Shown here: positions 23,474 to 36,260 of the stretch, piece after piece
Layout: each line of letters opens with the position of its first letter
Position numbering within the stretch: position 1 is the first letter of the stretch
DNA from: Isoetes taiwanensis
Lineage: Eukaryota; Streptophyta; Lycopodiopsida; Isoetales; Isoetaceae
Direction of reading: 5' to 3'
NCBI GenBank assembly: GCA_021234155.1
Contig: JAJEKV010000870.1
Span: forward strand, 1 to 64,000
DNA length: 64,000 bases
Translations under genes and position numbers: made by a program
The notes under the pieces: model-generated
What the model was told of the DNA's origin: nothing
The model's database searches: none
What the model saw: the letters and a program-made list of their open reading frames with translations, nothing else

Positions 23474-25612
23474 ATGTTATTTGCGGGTCTTGGTTCTTTT
23501 TTTTCTCTCAAAGATGTCTACTTGTGCCTTCCTCCGGAGGAATTCCTCGGCCAAACCACGGCTTGTTTGGAACGCCACCCGGTCTGGGAAGTCGCTCTCG
23601 CGACATGTATGATCCTGATTATGACATTGAAGGAGGCCGTGTTTGCTCCGTGCTCGATCCCCTGTTAGCTGTGGGCGAGTCTCCCCCGCCACAAGCACTA
23701 TTCTCAACATGATGTGCATCATACTCCTATGCAACACTTTCATTCACATCCCTTCTGGACACACTCCTTGCCTTCCCGGTCTTCTTATCCTCGGCATGGT
23801 ATGGGCTATCCGCATTTTTCTTTTGGCCCTCCATGTTCAAGAGTTCAAGAGTCTTCACCCTCCTTTCAAAATCCTGTTTTGGTCTACAACATTGGTGATA
23901 TCCAAGTTAAATGAGAATGGCACTCATGGCACATTGCCCATCGCGCCCCCTCTCGGGACCTCCTAGTTTCATGGTCCCCACGCAACTACCTTGTTCACAC
24001 CACCACGGTAGCCCTCAACTTCCCTCGAGTCGGGTTCCGGTTCGGGCACCAATTAAAGAAACCACCTCGGCCACCTCAACAACGGCGACCTCAGCAAAGC
24101 CGGTTCGCGGCTCTCCACCTAAGGCCCTCATATCCTCACCGCCACGCATTTTCATAGAAAAGATGGAGACCATCTCACTGAGAAGGATAACAAGATTCGT
24201 GACATGGAACACCAATTGCAGTGAGGCCATTCGGTCCGTTGAAGGCGCTCAGTAATCAGCATGAGACTTACATTTCATTGGCAATCCATGTTAGGATGAC
24301 TTTTCCCCCCCCTGAGCTATCTGGATTATGTGGTCTCTAGGCGACATCTTTTATGATTAAGTGGTATTTTGCTAATGGCAAGCTTGGTGGATCTCTCAAA
24401 GACTAATGATCTTCTCACCATTTAGCAGGATCTCTCAATTGAAGACAAAAGTCTTCTTTGTATTCTTCGATGTATAGGCTTATTACTTGTGATAATCCAG
24501 AATTCTTTATTTTTCACCTAGTTCAACCAATGGCGTATGTGATCCATGATTTTTATTTGGTGATAGACGGGAAAAATTCAACGATGTCTTCATGATTAGA
24601 CATGGGCCAACGCTTTGAAGATAGAGTACATGCCCGAGCTTGCTCATCATTTACCCCTCAGATTGCAAAAGTAAACACTACAACAGTCCAAAAGAACTTG
24701 CAATGAAGATATGGGAATTGAGTTTGCCCAGATATATTTACAACATCTTGGTGGCTTTAACAGCCTCCGTGCATATCTTGAAAGCGAGACCATTCCCACG
24801 GAATGGGTTCCTCCTCCCGTCAACACTCTCCTTTCGTGTTCTGATTGGAAACGATGGTGTCGGACTTTGGATGTTGATCTCCTTCGGAATTTCGTGATCA
24901 AGCCCGTGACCCATGATGTAGCCTCCTCCACGGAACCATCAAGATATCGTCATTGGGAGCACCTCCATGCGATCAATTTCTCACGCGTCGATTGATGCTC
25001 CTCCTTTTGGACCAAGGCTCTAGCTGGTCACGCTAATTGGACCCCGCTCATTTTTCTCTGGATCTTGATTGGGATCCATGGCAAAGGTCGCTCTTGTCTA
25101 GCGAGGAAGGAGAAACATTGGAGCATACTCGAAATTGAATCTCTGGCTTCGAATGAACAAGGTTGGAAGATCCCTCAGGAACATGCAGGGTCTCACACAA
25201 TTTTGGAAGCTGCTTGCTATGTCTCTCGATCCCCTTAGTTCATGTCCGCCGGATACCGTGAAGCTCGAAGTGTCTCCTTGGTGTTCTATTGCGAAAGCGT
25301 CAGATCTACTCTTGCAATCCCTAGCGCCGATGATGGTGCCTTTGTCTTCAGATTTGCCTCCTCATTGAATGCGGGTATGTTCCTCGGAATCCCCGTGCCT
25401 TTGAGGACATGGCGCAATCCCAGGGTTCGATTGATCGTCACCTTCCATTGGGGTCCATACTTTTGGCGTTGAAAGATAGGCAAGATCTCATACGAAATAT
25501 CATCTTGAGAGCGCGCCTTCATAGTAGACATGATGATTTTGAAAAGGTTCCTGGTTTCCCACCTCCAGGGCTGTTTCTGCTTTTCTCTCCTCGAGTGTTC
25601 TTTGGTGGAGGG
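23474..25612 (+). mobile_element. Internal region 2 of the three-LTR element
   Basis: Second copy of the internal region, collinear with 20596-22915 apart from scattered small indels. A best-readable peptide block is MYDPDYDIEGGRV (around 23606-23645); the matching site in copy 1 is frameshifted. It ends in GGTGGAGGG before LTR copy 3. No pol motif was recognised. Confidence 0.7.
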
Positions 25613-26155
25613 TGCTAGTCCATTACCTCCGGGCATGGGACTATTCTTAAGTTCCACCACAGGCGAGAAACAAAGGAGTAGGTCAAGCGTCGATAGCAAA
25701 CACATGCCCGCCAAAATCCGCAGAAGTCGGCGTACGTCAAAGAAGAAAGCCGAGCGGACAAATGACGGCCTCAGGAGAGTGTCCCTAATTTAGCGGGATT
25801 CCGGGCACTAATGAAGGCTACTTGATTCCACAGAAATCATGCGTTGATCCGAGTGGTGGAGAGATCTGCCATCTACCTATTTTGGGCCGAAGGCCATTGT
25901 ACTATATATATCGGTAAAGATAGATCTTGAGTTTTAGATGAGATTTTAGCCTTGTCCGCTTTGTTCCTCTTGCTTCGACGAGTTCATGTGATACGATTGA
26001 TATCTAAGGAGGTCATATTTCTACATATTGTCTCTTCCGGTTTCTATTGTTTTCTTCTTCCCTTTTGATCTCTTTGCAAATCCGTGACACTTTCCTATTA
26101 GGATTTCCTCGCGATCCAAAAGTCCTCATAGAGATTTGTCTTGGAACCTAAACAA
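25613..26155 (+). mobile_element. LTR copy 3 of the three-LTR element
   Basis: It starts TGCTAGTCCATTACC and ends GGAACCTAAACA, 543 bp, collinear with copies 1 and 2. It borders GGAATCTAAGG minisatellite sequence directly at 26156. A perfect 5-bp target-site duplication was not found: GAGGA before copy 1 against AAAGG after copy 3. Confidence 0.8.
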
Positions 26156-26772
26156 AAGGAATCTAAGGAACCACGAATCTCATAAAATGTAAGGGAATCT
26201 AAGAAAATATTCATAAGTCCAAGGGAATCTCTTAAAATCTGGAGAATCTTCATAAAATATAAGGAATCTTGATGAAGTCTTAGAGTATCCGAGACAAAAT
26301 CCTTATAGAATCTATTTGAATCCCATATAATATATAAGGAACCTAGGGCAATCTCATAAAATTGAAGGAGTCTAAGGAATCTAAAAGAAGCTAAGGGAAT
26401 TTTCAAAAAAAGTATAGAACCAGGGGAATCTTATAGAATCTCATAAAATCAAAAGGAATCTTCATAAAATATAAAGAATCTTATAAAATCTAAAGAATCT
26501 GAGGGAATCTAGGGAATCCAAAGGGATTTAAGAGAATCTCCATAAAATCTTTGAAAGTCTAGGAGGCGTTTGATGGAACCTTAGAGAATCTAAGGTAAAT
26601 TTTATAAAATATAAAGGAATTTAAATGAATCTCACTTAAAATCTAAGGAAAATCTAAGGGGAAGGAACCAAAGGGAATCTTCATAAAATCTTAGAGAATC
26701 TAGGGAATCTCCATAGAATGTAAAAGGCAATCTCATAAAATCTAAGGAAGGAAGGAAGGAAGGAGGAAAATT
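26156..26772. repeat. GGAATCTNATAAAATCTAA minisatellite
   Basis: Degenerate ~20-40 bp units built from AAGGGAATCT, TCATAAAATCTAAGGAATC and AGAATCTAAGG are repeated for about 600 bp, ending in (GGAA)n at 26743-26765. The units resemble those at 19760-19810 on the other side of the LTR element. Minus-strand frames through it are Leu/Phe-rich translations of the repeat. Confidence 0.85.
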
Positions 26773-27680
26773 TTTCACGTCTGCTGGAATTGTCCTAAGT
26801 TATGGGACCTAATACAAAAGAGAGGGCAAAAAGCCCGGGCTGAAACCTCGGGGACCAAGCCCCGTGACCAAAACCCAAAAAGGCAAGCCAAAATCAAGCG
26901 TGGGGACTAGCCCCAATACAAGAATTTCGAGGGGGACTATGCCCGTGGCAAATCACAAAACTAGAATAAAACAAAGGGCATAAGCCCAGCGGATCAAGTC
27001 AAATCAACTAATGCACCTTTGCCCATGGATCAGTGGCGGTGATCACCGAATGATAGCGCCGCCTCTATACAGCCCGCCGGTGCGACGAAGACCTCGCGGA
27101 CTGGCATACTCATCCTTCCGGTAGCAGCTGTCGCATGAGGTAGAGTCTTCTGGGCGGAGAAGGAGGTCCTGCAAGTGATGATTGCCATGGCGGAGGATGT
27201 GCGGCTGGAATGACAAAGCATCCGAAAGTGACCGATGAAATAGCGAAGCTGATGGTGTGGCTGCTCCAACTTCGACGAAGCCGAGAATGCCATCTGCCTT
27301 CGTGCATCACCTCGAAGAAAGAACAGGTCACCCGGCTGTCCCGGAAGTGTCGCTTACCTTCCTCCAAACCCACAATGCGTAGGTTCGGGGCTAGCAGTGC
27401 GGTGTGGATGCAGTCAGGCTTTGAAAAGTGGGACCCGCGGCGGTGGGCAAACAATCTTGGATGGCCAGTAGGTGTGGGCATAGGTGGTATCGGCACGGGA
27501 CGTGGCATCCACATGCTCAGGCGCTAACCCTGTGGGAGGTGCGGGTGTAGTAACTATGCCGTCTTCTGTTGAATCAGTTCTGTAATTTGAAGGCAAAGCA
27601 TCTCTAAATTTGGACCCGACTTCCCAAGGGCAAAACCGAGCCGATGTTCCCGTGAGTGTGTTCGATTGGGCCGTGCGGAT
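26773..27680 (-). other. GC-rich unidentified insert, possible TE fragment
   Basis: This island has higher GC than its AT-rich minisatellite surroundings. Minus-strand frame 27110-27514 (134 codons) contains GLEEGKRHFRDSRVTCSFFE, which reads like real protein, and an overlapping plus-strand frame is also open (27210-27527). Lower down, short GGGGACTAGCCCC- and AAGCCC-type blocks recur (26830-26970). I do not recognise the family. A decayed retroelement is likely, given the surrounding repeats. Confidence 0.4.
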
Positions 27681-27830
27681 CCGAGGAGTCTAAGGGATTT
27701 ATAAAAATCTAAAGAGATCTAAAGGAATCCGCAGGGGATGTTCATCTAAGATCTTTGAGAACCTAGAAAATCTTGATGTCCGTTACAAACTTATTATTCA
27801 AATTGTCATAAAAAGTATTAAATAATGCAA
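27681..27830. other. Transition back to minisatellite
   Basis: Short GGAATCT- and AAATCTAAAG-type units continue the 26.2-26.8 kb repeat after the GC-rich insert, which supports insertion of that island into the minisatellite. Confidence 0.5.
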
Positions 27831-30115
27831 TGCGTTCTAAATTGTTCTAGTAAGTTCTACAATAGTTTAAAATTTTTAGATGCTTATGACTAAGCATCTC
27901 AATCTATATGAAGAGTTTTTTCTTGGGGTGTTCTAGAATGTTCTAGAAAGCTCTAGATAGTTGTAGGGAGTTCTAGAATGTTCTTGATTATTTAGGATAT
28001 TGTAGATGTCGAAGCGCCTCAATTTAAAAATAGACACTTTATCAAAAAATTTGCAAGAGCCAAAATAAAATATTTTTGGAATCTTGTAGTATCTTCAGGA
28101 CACCTATTGGTAAGCACCTCAATCTATATAAATAGAAAGGTTTTTTTGATTAGGATGTTCTAGAAAGTTCTAGATGCTGTGGTAAGCTTGACTCCTTCCA
28201 AAAATAGAAAGTTTTTGAAAACCTTGCAAACAATCAAAATAGAATGTCTTTGAATATTATAGTGGATTCTAAAATGTTCTAGAGAGTAGAGACCCATGAA
28301 TAAGCACACTGAAGCTTAAAAGTAGAAAGTTTTGAAAAGTATCTTCTAGGATATTATAGACATCAGTGTGGAGGCACCACATAACAACTAAAGCTAAAAA
28401 GAAAAGTTTTGTTTTTGAAAATTTGTAAAGCGACTCTAGAAAGCTCTCTAAAGCACCACATCTTCTCAATAATGTTTCAAACATCTTGTGGAGATGAAAT
28501 TGCACCGTAGAAACATGGTAAAAACTGGAACATGCAAGAGTTAATGTTCTAGATAGTCATAATATTCTAAATGCTTTCTAGGCGTCTAGGTAGCTCAATC
28601 TAAAAATAGAAAAAAAAATTCTTGGAGTATTCTAGAATGTTCGAAAAAGCTTTAGATAGGTCTAAAGAGTTCTACAATGTTCTAAATTGTTGTAGATACT
28701 CATTGATAAGCATCTAAAGCTAAAAATAAAACTTTTTTTGAAAATTTGTGAAATAGTTCTAGAAAGCTCTCTAATATTCTAGAATGTTTTACATATTCAT
28801 GGGCAAGCACCCCAATCTAAAAATAGAAAGTTTATTAGAATTGCTTTGCAAAGAGCCAAATTAGAATGTCTTGGAATATTGTAGAATGTTCCAGAGCTTA
28901 TAAAAAGCACCTCAGTCTAAAAATAGAATTTGTTTTTTGGAACTTTGCAAAGAGCAAAATAAATTGTGCAGTCAATCTAAAACTAGAAAGTTTTTCTATT
29001 AGAATAAGCAAGTCCTTCCAAAAATTAGATAATCTTTTTAAAAGCAGGCAACAAGCGGTGAAAATAGAATATCTTTGAATATTCTAGAAACCCATGAAGA
29101 AGCATCTTAAGCCCAAAGTAGAAAGTTTTCAAAAGTATCGTTTAGGATGTTGTAGACACATGTATGCAAGCACTATAGGCCTAGAATAGCAACATGAGTA
29201 AACACCTTTAATGACCAAAATAAAAAGTTTAAACTCTAATTCATCTTGTAGATAGAAACTTGTACTTCAGTAGGAACATGCTAAAGCTGGAATATGCACC
29301 ATAGGATGTATAATTTTCTTGTATATATATAATAAGAGTGTCTGTATATAAGTGAGTAAGTAAGTATTTCTAAGCCTATCATCAATGTCAAGGAGGGTGC
29401 CATGTGGCTGATCTCAGCCAGATTCTTGAAAAGTTGTAGAAACTTCTAGCAAGTCCTCGAATCTTCTAGAAGTTTCTTAAATCTTCTAAAAGAGCTTCTA
29501 GAATTTTCTAAGAGTTCTAAAATGTTCTAGGGAAGTTCTAAAAGCCTTCCATATTTGTGGGGAATTCAAATCCTTGTCATTGCCCCTCAACCTCATCTCT
29601 ACCACTAGACCGGTGTTGATTTGCTAAAATAATTGGAACATTTTTAAAGAGCGAGGCCTAATCAATTCTAGGATGTTCTAGGAATGTTCTAGATAGGCCT
29701 ATAATCTTCTAGGAGATTCTAGGTGCATATGGGTAAGCACCTCTAAAATAGTTTTTTGAAACTTTGCAAAAATCAAAAATAAAATGTTCTAGAATCTTGT
29801 AGATGCTCGGACCTTAGTCTCAAAAAAATAGAAAGTTCTTTAAAACTTCTCAAATAGTCAAAATGGAATGTTCTAGGTACATTCCAAATGCTCATGGGTA
29901 AACACCCCAGTCCAAAATAGAAAGTTTTGAAACTTTGCAAGAACCGAAAATAAGATGTTCTAGATAGTTCGAATATTTAGATACTTATGGATAAGCACCT
30001 CAGTATAAAAATAGAAAGTTTTTTTGAAAGATTGCAAAAAAAAAAATAGAATGTTCTTGGAGAATGTTCTCGTGTAGATGCTCACGGTAGGCAGTTCAAT
30101 CCAAAAATAAAAAGT
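27831..30115. repeat. TTCTAGAA-type minisatellite, block B
   Basis: About 2.3 kb of degenerate units: TTCTAGAATGTTCTAGAAAG alternating with AAGCACCTCAATCTAAAAATAGAAAGTTTTTGAAA-like segments, giving a higher-order period of roughly 120-150 bp. It contains TTCTAGAATGTTCTAGAA at 27931-27948, a perfect four-module TTC/GAA array. No coding region is supported; the open frames 28269-28505 and 28866-29078 are repeat-derived. Confidence 0.85.
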
Positions 30116-30129
30116 TTTTGCAATCGTGC

Positions 30130-30945
30130 AAACCTTTCTTTATGGGTGAGACTTTGGAATTGGTAGTAGATGTTGGTAGTAGATGTGTATAAGTTCCACA
30201 CGGGTGATACTTTGAAATTGTAGTAGATGTGAGTCAACTCCTCATGTTTGGTACTTTTAAATTAGTAGTAATGCCATTTGTTCGGATATGACACTTTGGA
30301 ATTAGTAATAGGTGTGAATAAGCTCCTAATGGGTGATACTTTTAGTAAGCTCCTCATAGATTGATCAATGAATGCTAAGTAAGATGGATATGAGCATATC
30401 ACTATTGATTAATATCGTCTATGGGCATGCATAATAGTAGATGCAGTAGGAGGCTCTTCATAGGTGATACTGGGAATCAGTAAGTGCTTGAATAAGCCCT
30501 CAATAGGTGATGCATCAGGAATTGGCGGGTAGGTGGTAATAGCTCCTCATAGATTGATAAAACGAATATTGAGTAACATGGATATGAATGTTAAGCCACA
30601 TGGGTGATAGTTTCCATATGTGTCATACTTTGGAATTGGCGCCGGTGTGAACCCGACTTCTCATGGGTGAGACTTTGGAATTGGTAGTAAAGTGTGAGTA
30701 AGCTCCCAATGGGTAATACTTAGGAATTGGTACTACATGCTTGGTAGTAGGGTGTGTAAGCTCCATATGGGTGATACTTTGGAATTGTAGTAGATATGAG
30801 TCACCTCCTCATGTGTGATACTTGAATTTAAGCTGATCGTATGTGATGTGTGATGCTTTGAAATTGGTAAGGTCCTCGTGGGTGACACTTTGAAATTCGT
30901 AGTAGGTGTCGGTAAGCTCCTCATGTTCACTGACATGTGAGTAAC
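30130..30945 (+). repeat. GGTGATACTTTGGAATTGGTAG minisatellite
   Basis: Roughly 45-60 bp units built from CTCCTCATGGGTGATACTTTG, GGAATTGGTAGTAG and ATGTGAGTAAG recur about 14 times, with deletions and two interruptions (about 30360-30440 and 30540-30590). It abuts block B of the TTCTAGAA repeat but has an unrelated unit. Confidence 0.85.
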
Positions 30946-33340
30946 CCAAAATTGGCAAGACTAATATATGTTTTCTGCATGCATGGGCGCATTCGCAAGT
31001 CGAAGTCGAGGCCTCAGTTAAGGAATGAGTGCCGAAGAACTAAAACAAGGTCTTGCTGACGGAGGGTTGCCCTCCGTGTCCCGAGGGCTTAAGAGGCTTA
31101 AATCATACTTCAAAGTTATGTTTTCACAATCAATCAAAATTGCTACTTTAAACAATACAATACTTGATACCATGACTTAAGAAGATTGGCCCGAAGAAAT
31201 CTACGGTTCTTGTCATGGAACAAGGAACAAAAGCATAAGGACAAGTTTAATAGAGAAGAGAATGGAAATACATATTTCCTTAGCGCCATAATCGAGAATT
31301 CCTTGAAAACCTCTGATCAGATTTTTTGTCCTGAAGAGCTTCAAACATCCGGGGCGCGAGTTTTGTAGAAGAGCAAAACATTGATGCATAGCCCTAACTT
31401 CAAACCTATAAAGAAAAACTAAACCCAATGATCCCAAACTCAAAATGCAAGATCTACACAATGCACACACAAAAATCCCCATCTCTCAGTAGCTAAATCA
31501 AGATCCCTCCCTCGACTCTCCCTCCCTCCCTCCTCTCTAAGCTCTCTCAAACTCTCCCTAATACACAATGCGTAAACGCGTGCATCTTCTCCCCGATAGA
31601 CAATGTATACGTGCATATTAGGTGCCTTAGCGTACGTGCAATGGTGGTATAGACATGTGCATATACCACACCATGTATGAGCATGTATCGCGGTCTATTA
31701 TACCACTCAACACATATCATACTAGAAGAATCCTTGTCATTATCATCCCCTCCATCTACATCCCAAATTCGTCATAGTGGTGATTTTGGATGGATTATTT
31801 TAACTTGCTACTATGTCAGGTCTATGCATGAAAATGATCATATCGTTGCGGATGGTATTGCTATTGGAGAAAAATAGCTATAGCGAGAAAACCAAGATCT
31901 AGCGGATCGGTTACAAGGATTATAACAAAAGTTCACCCTTGATCCCTAAAATCATTATTCTAGTTTTGGAAAGGGCGAGAATTCTGTGGCGTTATTCCAT
32001 CGTCAACACCGGAGCACATACAATATATTATGCAACTCAATGTCTCAACCTCAACCATTTTAAGGTGATTACAACAAGAAGAAGAAGAAGAAGAAGAAGA
32101 AGAAGATTTTAACGTCAAGCCACAAGGCGTCCTATCGGACATGTGACACTTTACAACACACCCGGATGGGTCCTGCCCCCCACCACTTTACATTGCTGAA
32201 GTGGGTCCTTCCCCACCAACTTTACATTGCATGGCCACTTTCAACGCAGGCGTTGAACCCGTGACCTTGGGTATGGCGGTTTAACGTCTTGTCAAACATG
32301 ATTTTTGACTTAAATATGCACATTGGAGTTAACATCATTTTGGGTTCAAATCGTCTTTATGAGATGTTACTCTAATAATGCTTTCAATTCAAACATTGAT
32401 TTTGTATTAAATAGACCCGTGAATATATTGTTGCCATCATGGCCATTCCAAATGATATGGATTTAAGTTTGGCGTTAACAAGATAATTTGATCAAATTGA
32501 GCTTGTCTCAATCACTATATTGTATAGACCACATGACATCAATTTGTAGCCTATGCGCAACAACTACCTATCTGTTAGCCAATAAAACCATCTCTACCAT
32601 TAAAATTGCAATACTCATAATTGTATGGCAGGACGGAAAAGCACAATTCTCAATTGTCAAGTATCATTTACGTGAAGTGAGTAACCCTGAAGTTCAATTT
32701 TAATTTAAAAATTTGAAATAAGACTAGTAGCTAAAAATTAAGTGTTTAATGTAACGAAAGGTCATGTCAAACATAATATATGGGCAACACTTTTTTTAGA
32801 TAATAATCCTTTACCACTGCATTACATATGAGAACCAATGACCATATCATTACTTGTATGGAACACAAGTAAGTTCTATTACTATGCATAAGGGTTTGTT
32901 GATGTTTATTACACTAGAAACACATCAATTAGGATAGTATTCCTAAGCCTATAAGAAGCGAAACCTCAACTTGGTATACACACCATTACAAGAAACTTAC
33001 AAGAATACTTTGGATGATGACCCACAAAAGAGCTAACATAAAGTGCAAAGAGTTATTTGCCCAACACAAACATGTCAACCTTAATATTCTACACATTTTT
33101 AACATCTTGAACTAAAGTGTATCATAGATACTCCCCTATATTCATGACCAATTATAGGCATATATACTTATTAATGGCCAATCCTTGGAGTATTTTTTGA
33201 TGTGAAGCAATACATAATTTACACACTTACGAAATTCGAGGAGTTAGCATTTTTGAGCCTTTGTATGCATCCGCGATGATAAAATTTCACCCGAGATTGA
33301 ACTTCATTTTAAGAAGGAAGGTTCTTTTATCGTCATGAGC
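30946..33340. other. Intergenic, AT-rich
   Basis: No gene was recognised. It holds a CT-rich tract (31500-31560), an imperfect inverted repeat GGTGGTATA / TATACCACACC (about 31640-31670), an (AAG)n microsatellite listed separately, and a duplicated TTTACATTGC block (32180-32240). Confidence 0.5.
32076..32107. repeat. (AAG)n microsatellite
   Basis: About ten uninterrupted AAG units. The poly-Ser reading on the minus strand is an artefact of this repeat. Confidence 0.95.
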
Positions 33341-33899
33341 CAATCGCCTATGGGACTAAATTACATCAGTGCAAACAAGGTTGCTACCGGATTAAAACCC
33401 CCATACGAGGGGAAAACCGCCGCGCAACAAACTGTGGCACCGCACAAATATACATATACATATGAATTCCCCGCACCTCGGATAGGCGACCGGGAGGTGC
33501 GAGTCCGCGAAGTCCAAAACCTCCGGAGGTAGGAGCCAAAGGGATCAAGCTGGACTACAATCTTGAGTAGCTCGTCGCGGGCGTACTCAGTCGCACCAAG
33601 AGAGCGTAGGCGAGCGAATCGACTATAGGGGCGACTGACTACGGATGGCATGGCTTTCATCCCTCAACAACCCCCGTGCAACACCGACAAAGCATGTCCG
33701 GCGCGGCTCTCAACCCAAGAGCCCGTCTCAAGCCGAAGATGGTGGGCCCCCGCTCGAATGGGCCGCGATGATCCTGCGGCTTCTTCATGGGCAAATCGAG
33801 CGCAGTAGAGGCAATAGGCCTCGAACGGTGGGGTTTATGTGTTGTTTGTAGTGTACTGTTCGAGCATGAGTGGTCCCGAGCTTGAAACAAGAGTCCAAA
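33341..33899. other. GC-rich flank of LINE remnant
   Basis: It is much richer in GC and CpG than its surroundings and continuous with the LINE remnant to its right. On the minus strand this is where the 3' end of the LINE would lie, but no motif was recognisable. The sequences CCCTCAACAACCCCCG (33660) and CTTCAACAACCCTCG (33988) suggest an internal duplication of LINE sequence. Confidence 0.45.
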
Positions 33900-34830
33900 G
33901 TACCCCCTCGGCCTATCGTAAATACTCGTACTGGGCGCACCTATGTGCGTCTACATTCAATGGCATATGCACTTGGGCTCTCTTGTCCTTCAACAACCCT
34001 CGAGTCGTTGCGGACTCATCGCCATGCAGTAAGCCAAGTCGCGAGGGGCGATGTAAGCCCCATGCTAGCCACCTTAAACGGAAATAAACAATGTGTCTAT
34101 CGAGGGGCGCTTTGCGAGGGCATGAATCCCGTCTCCGCAACAAGATGCGATATGGGCGAGGGCTTGACCCTAAGTGCCGCATCAAAAATGCCTTTCGGAC
34201 TGCTCTAAGTCGTTCCAAGTCACCAAAAGACACCTTTCTTTGGGCCCCACACCTCAACCCGATACACATAAGAACTGGGTTCCATCGTTCTAACAAATGT
34301 GATCGGTGGCCCCGATCATCACGGCTCGCCGGACTATTGTTTGCATTAAATGATGGCCTTCCAACTCAAGGGTCACCGAAGGCGAATAAATGTATCCCAA
34401 TACATTGAGGATCTTTAAATTCCACCCCTGTGCTCTTGTGGTCGGGTGTGACCTACCATCGCCGGGATAAGTGAGCTTGGGAGGTGGCCGGATGGCCGGA
34501 GGAGGATATGAGGGACCACCTTAGTCTTGGCCAGTTGGACACGCATGTCAGGTAAAAGCCCTAACCAACGAGATGTGTCAGGGCATCTAGGTATGCCTGC
34601 ATGCCCCCCGGTGTATGGGCCAAGAGGGTCCACATCATCCGATAAGATGAGCTGCCAGGATGACACGGTGCAAAGAGTCAGAGCCCCCATTGGCGGCAAG
34701 CGGGCTTAACCTGTCAATGTAAAGTCCAAAGAGTGTGGGTGAGAGGACAACCTTGCCTATCGACAAGGATTGGCCAATTACAAGTAGAACTTCTAGAAAC
34801 ATAAAAATAAGGAGCATAACTTTGCTCAAG
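33900..34830 (-). pseudogene. Truncated LINE (non-LTR) reverse transcriptase remnant
   Basis: Minus-strand frames contain LSPTLFGLYIDRL (about 34720-34760), matching the 'G.PLSP.LFGLYID.L' block of plant LINE RT. A degraded catalytic box (SDDVDPLG, in place of YADDVVLL) and QLAKTKVV, the 'N..KTKV' block, follow. The 33913-34296 frame has LERLRAVRKAFLMRHLG, typical of the region after the RT palm. Order and strand agree. The catalytic Y/F of the (F/Y)xDD box is lost and frames are interrupted, so it is dead. The 5' part (endonuclease) is absent: sequence above 34.83 kb is unrelated and AT-rich, consistent with 5' truncation at insertion. Confidence 0.82.
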
Positions 34831-35640
34831 CGTCATCTTAATATCTTACATTTGTACAACTGTCTCATAAACTCTAACAATCTATGCCATTGTATTAAAA
34901 CTCGTGAAGAAATTTATTTTGCTATTGAATAAACTTCAAGTCGATCTTTCGGTTCAAGTGTTCCTTGCTAAAAAATGAGGAACCCATACTGCGTTGATAA
35001 ACCGAGACAAATCCACGAGACAATTGTAGTGTTAACATTGGTTGCACAAAATAAAAATTCCACCAAATATCGACAACCTATACCAATTTAATTTACAAGA
35101 CATACAATTCCGACTCCGTTTGCTATATCAAGCTCCAAATTTTGATCTTTGGAATCTCGAACAAATTTAAAAACAAGACATATACCCAACCAAAGGACAC
35201 AAAACAAACAAAATAGTTCTCAAATTTTCCTCAAACAAATGAAAATGACCAGAAAACAAACAAAATAGGCGTCAAATTTTCCCCAAACAAATGGAATCTG
35301 ACTTGAAAACTAAAAAGATTTGAAGATTAGGAGACTCCATGCAAAATCATGGAAGGCTTTAACAAAAAGTCCTCATAATGACAAATTTTGCACTAATCCC
35401 CACTCAATCTTGAACTCGATACCATGTTCACCCTTTGGATCATACATGGATTAAAAAAAAGAAGATATAAAATGCAAGGCATGCCCTAATGACCCTAGCC
35501 AATACACAAGAATGTTCCTCCTAGAATAAGACATGACTATGGCTAAAGCATCCATAATGCCACATCGTGATTGTGTGACACCATCACAACAACCTAACAC
35601 TAACACCGAGATGCCAAAGATGCTATGATGAAATGCAGGA
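34831..35640. other. AT-rich intergenic stretch
   Basis: Nothing recognised except a short repeat: AAACAAACAAAATAG(T/G)... CAAATTTTCC(T/C)CAAACAAATG at 35206-35291, period about 56 bp. Confidence 0.5.
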
Positions 35641-36260
35641 TGAGTATTTAGGCCTTATAGGTCAGGCTGATTCCAAATACCCTCACCAGACTTTAGGATC
35701 ATTACATAAGTTCCATATGATAAAACAATGTCAACTGCATAAGTGAGCAGATCATAAAGCTCAATCTTTATACCTTGTTCGTTTAAACTGGCAAGGAAAT
35801 AGAACTCTTATCTTCAACATCAAAGCTATATATAAAGACAAAACATCGAACATGGTAAAAGCATATAATAGCTTGAGGCAGAACAAAGATGCCTTAAGAT
35901 AAACATTAGGCCTTATAGGTCCATGATTCCGGCTACCTCACTCCAAACCAAATAAATTAGGAGATAAAGCTCCTTATGCCATTTGCACTTGAGCAGGCCG
36001 CAGCTTCGGGCTTGATGCACACAAAAGCCTTTTACATAGGCAAAATTTAGGATCTTTTCTAAATGATGATCTTCAAGAGCAATTTAATCTATATCGCCAA
36101 AGGGCTTTGTCAACAACCAAGAAAAAACATAAGCAATTCAGGTGTGCAAGATGATAAGTTAAAGACATTTTAGGCCTTGCGTCAAGAGCGTGATCTAGCT
36201 ACCTCAACGGACCAAATAAATTAAAGAGTTAATTTCACCGTAAAAAGCAATATCAACTCC
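35641..36260 (+). repeat. Degenerate ~260-bp tandem triplication
   Basis: TTAGGCCTTATAGGTC-like anchors at about 35649, 35907 and 36171 are each followed by a block containing CTACCTCA and ACCAAATAAATTA or its variants. Divergence is high. The unit is not recognised and no coding potential is seen. Confidence 0.55.

Noticed and set aside
20596-25612. Gypsy or copia pol in the three-LTR element
   Set aside because: No RT, integrase, RNase H or protease motif was found in either internal copy on either strand.
31960-32142. Poly-Ser ORF
   Set aside because: It is the minus-strand translation of the (AAG)n microsatellite.
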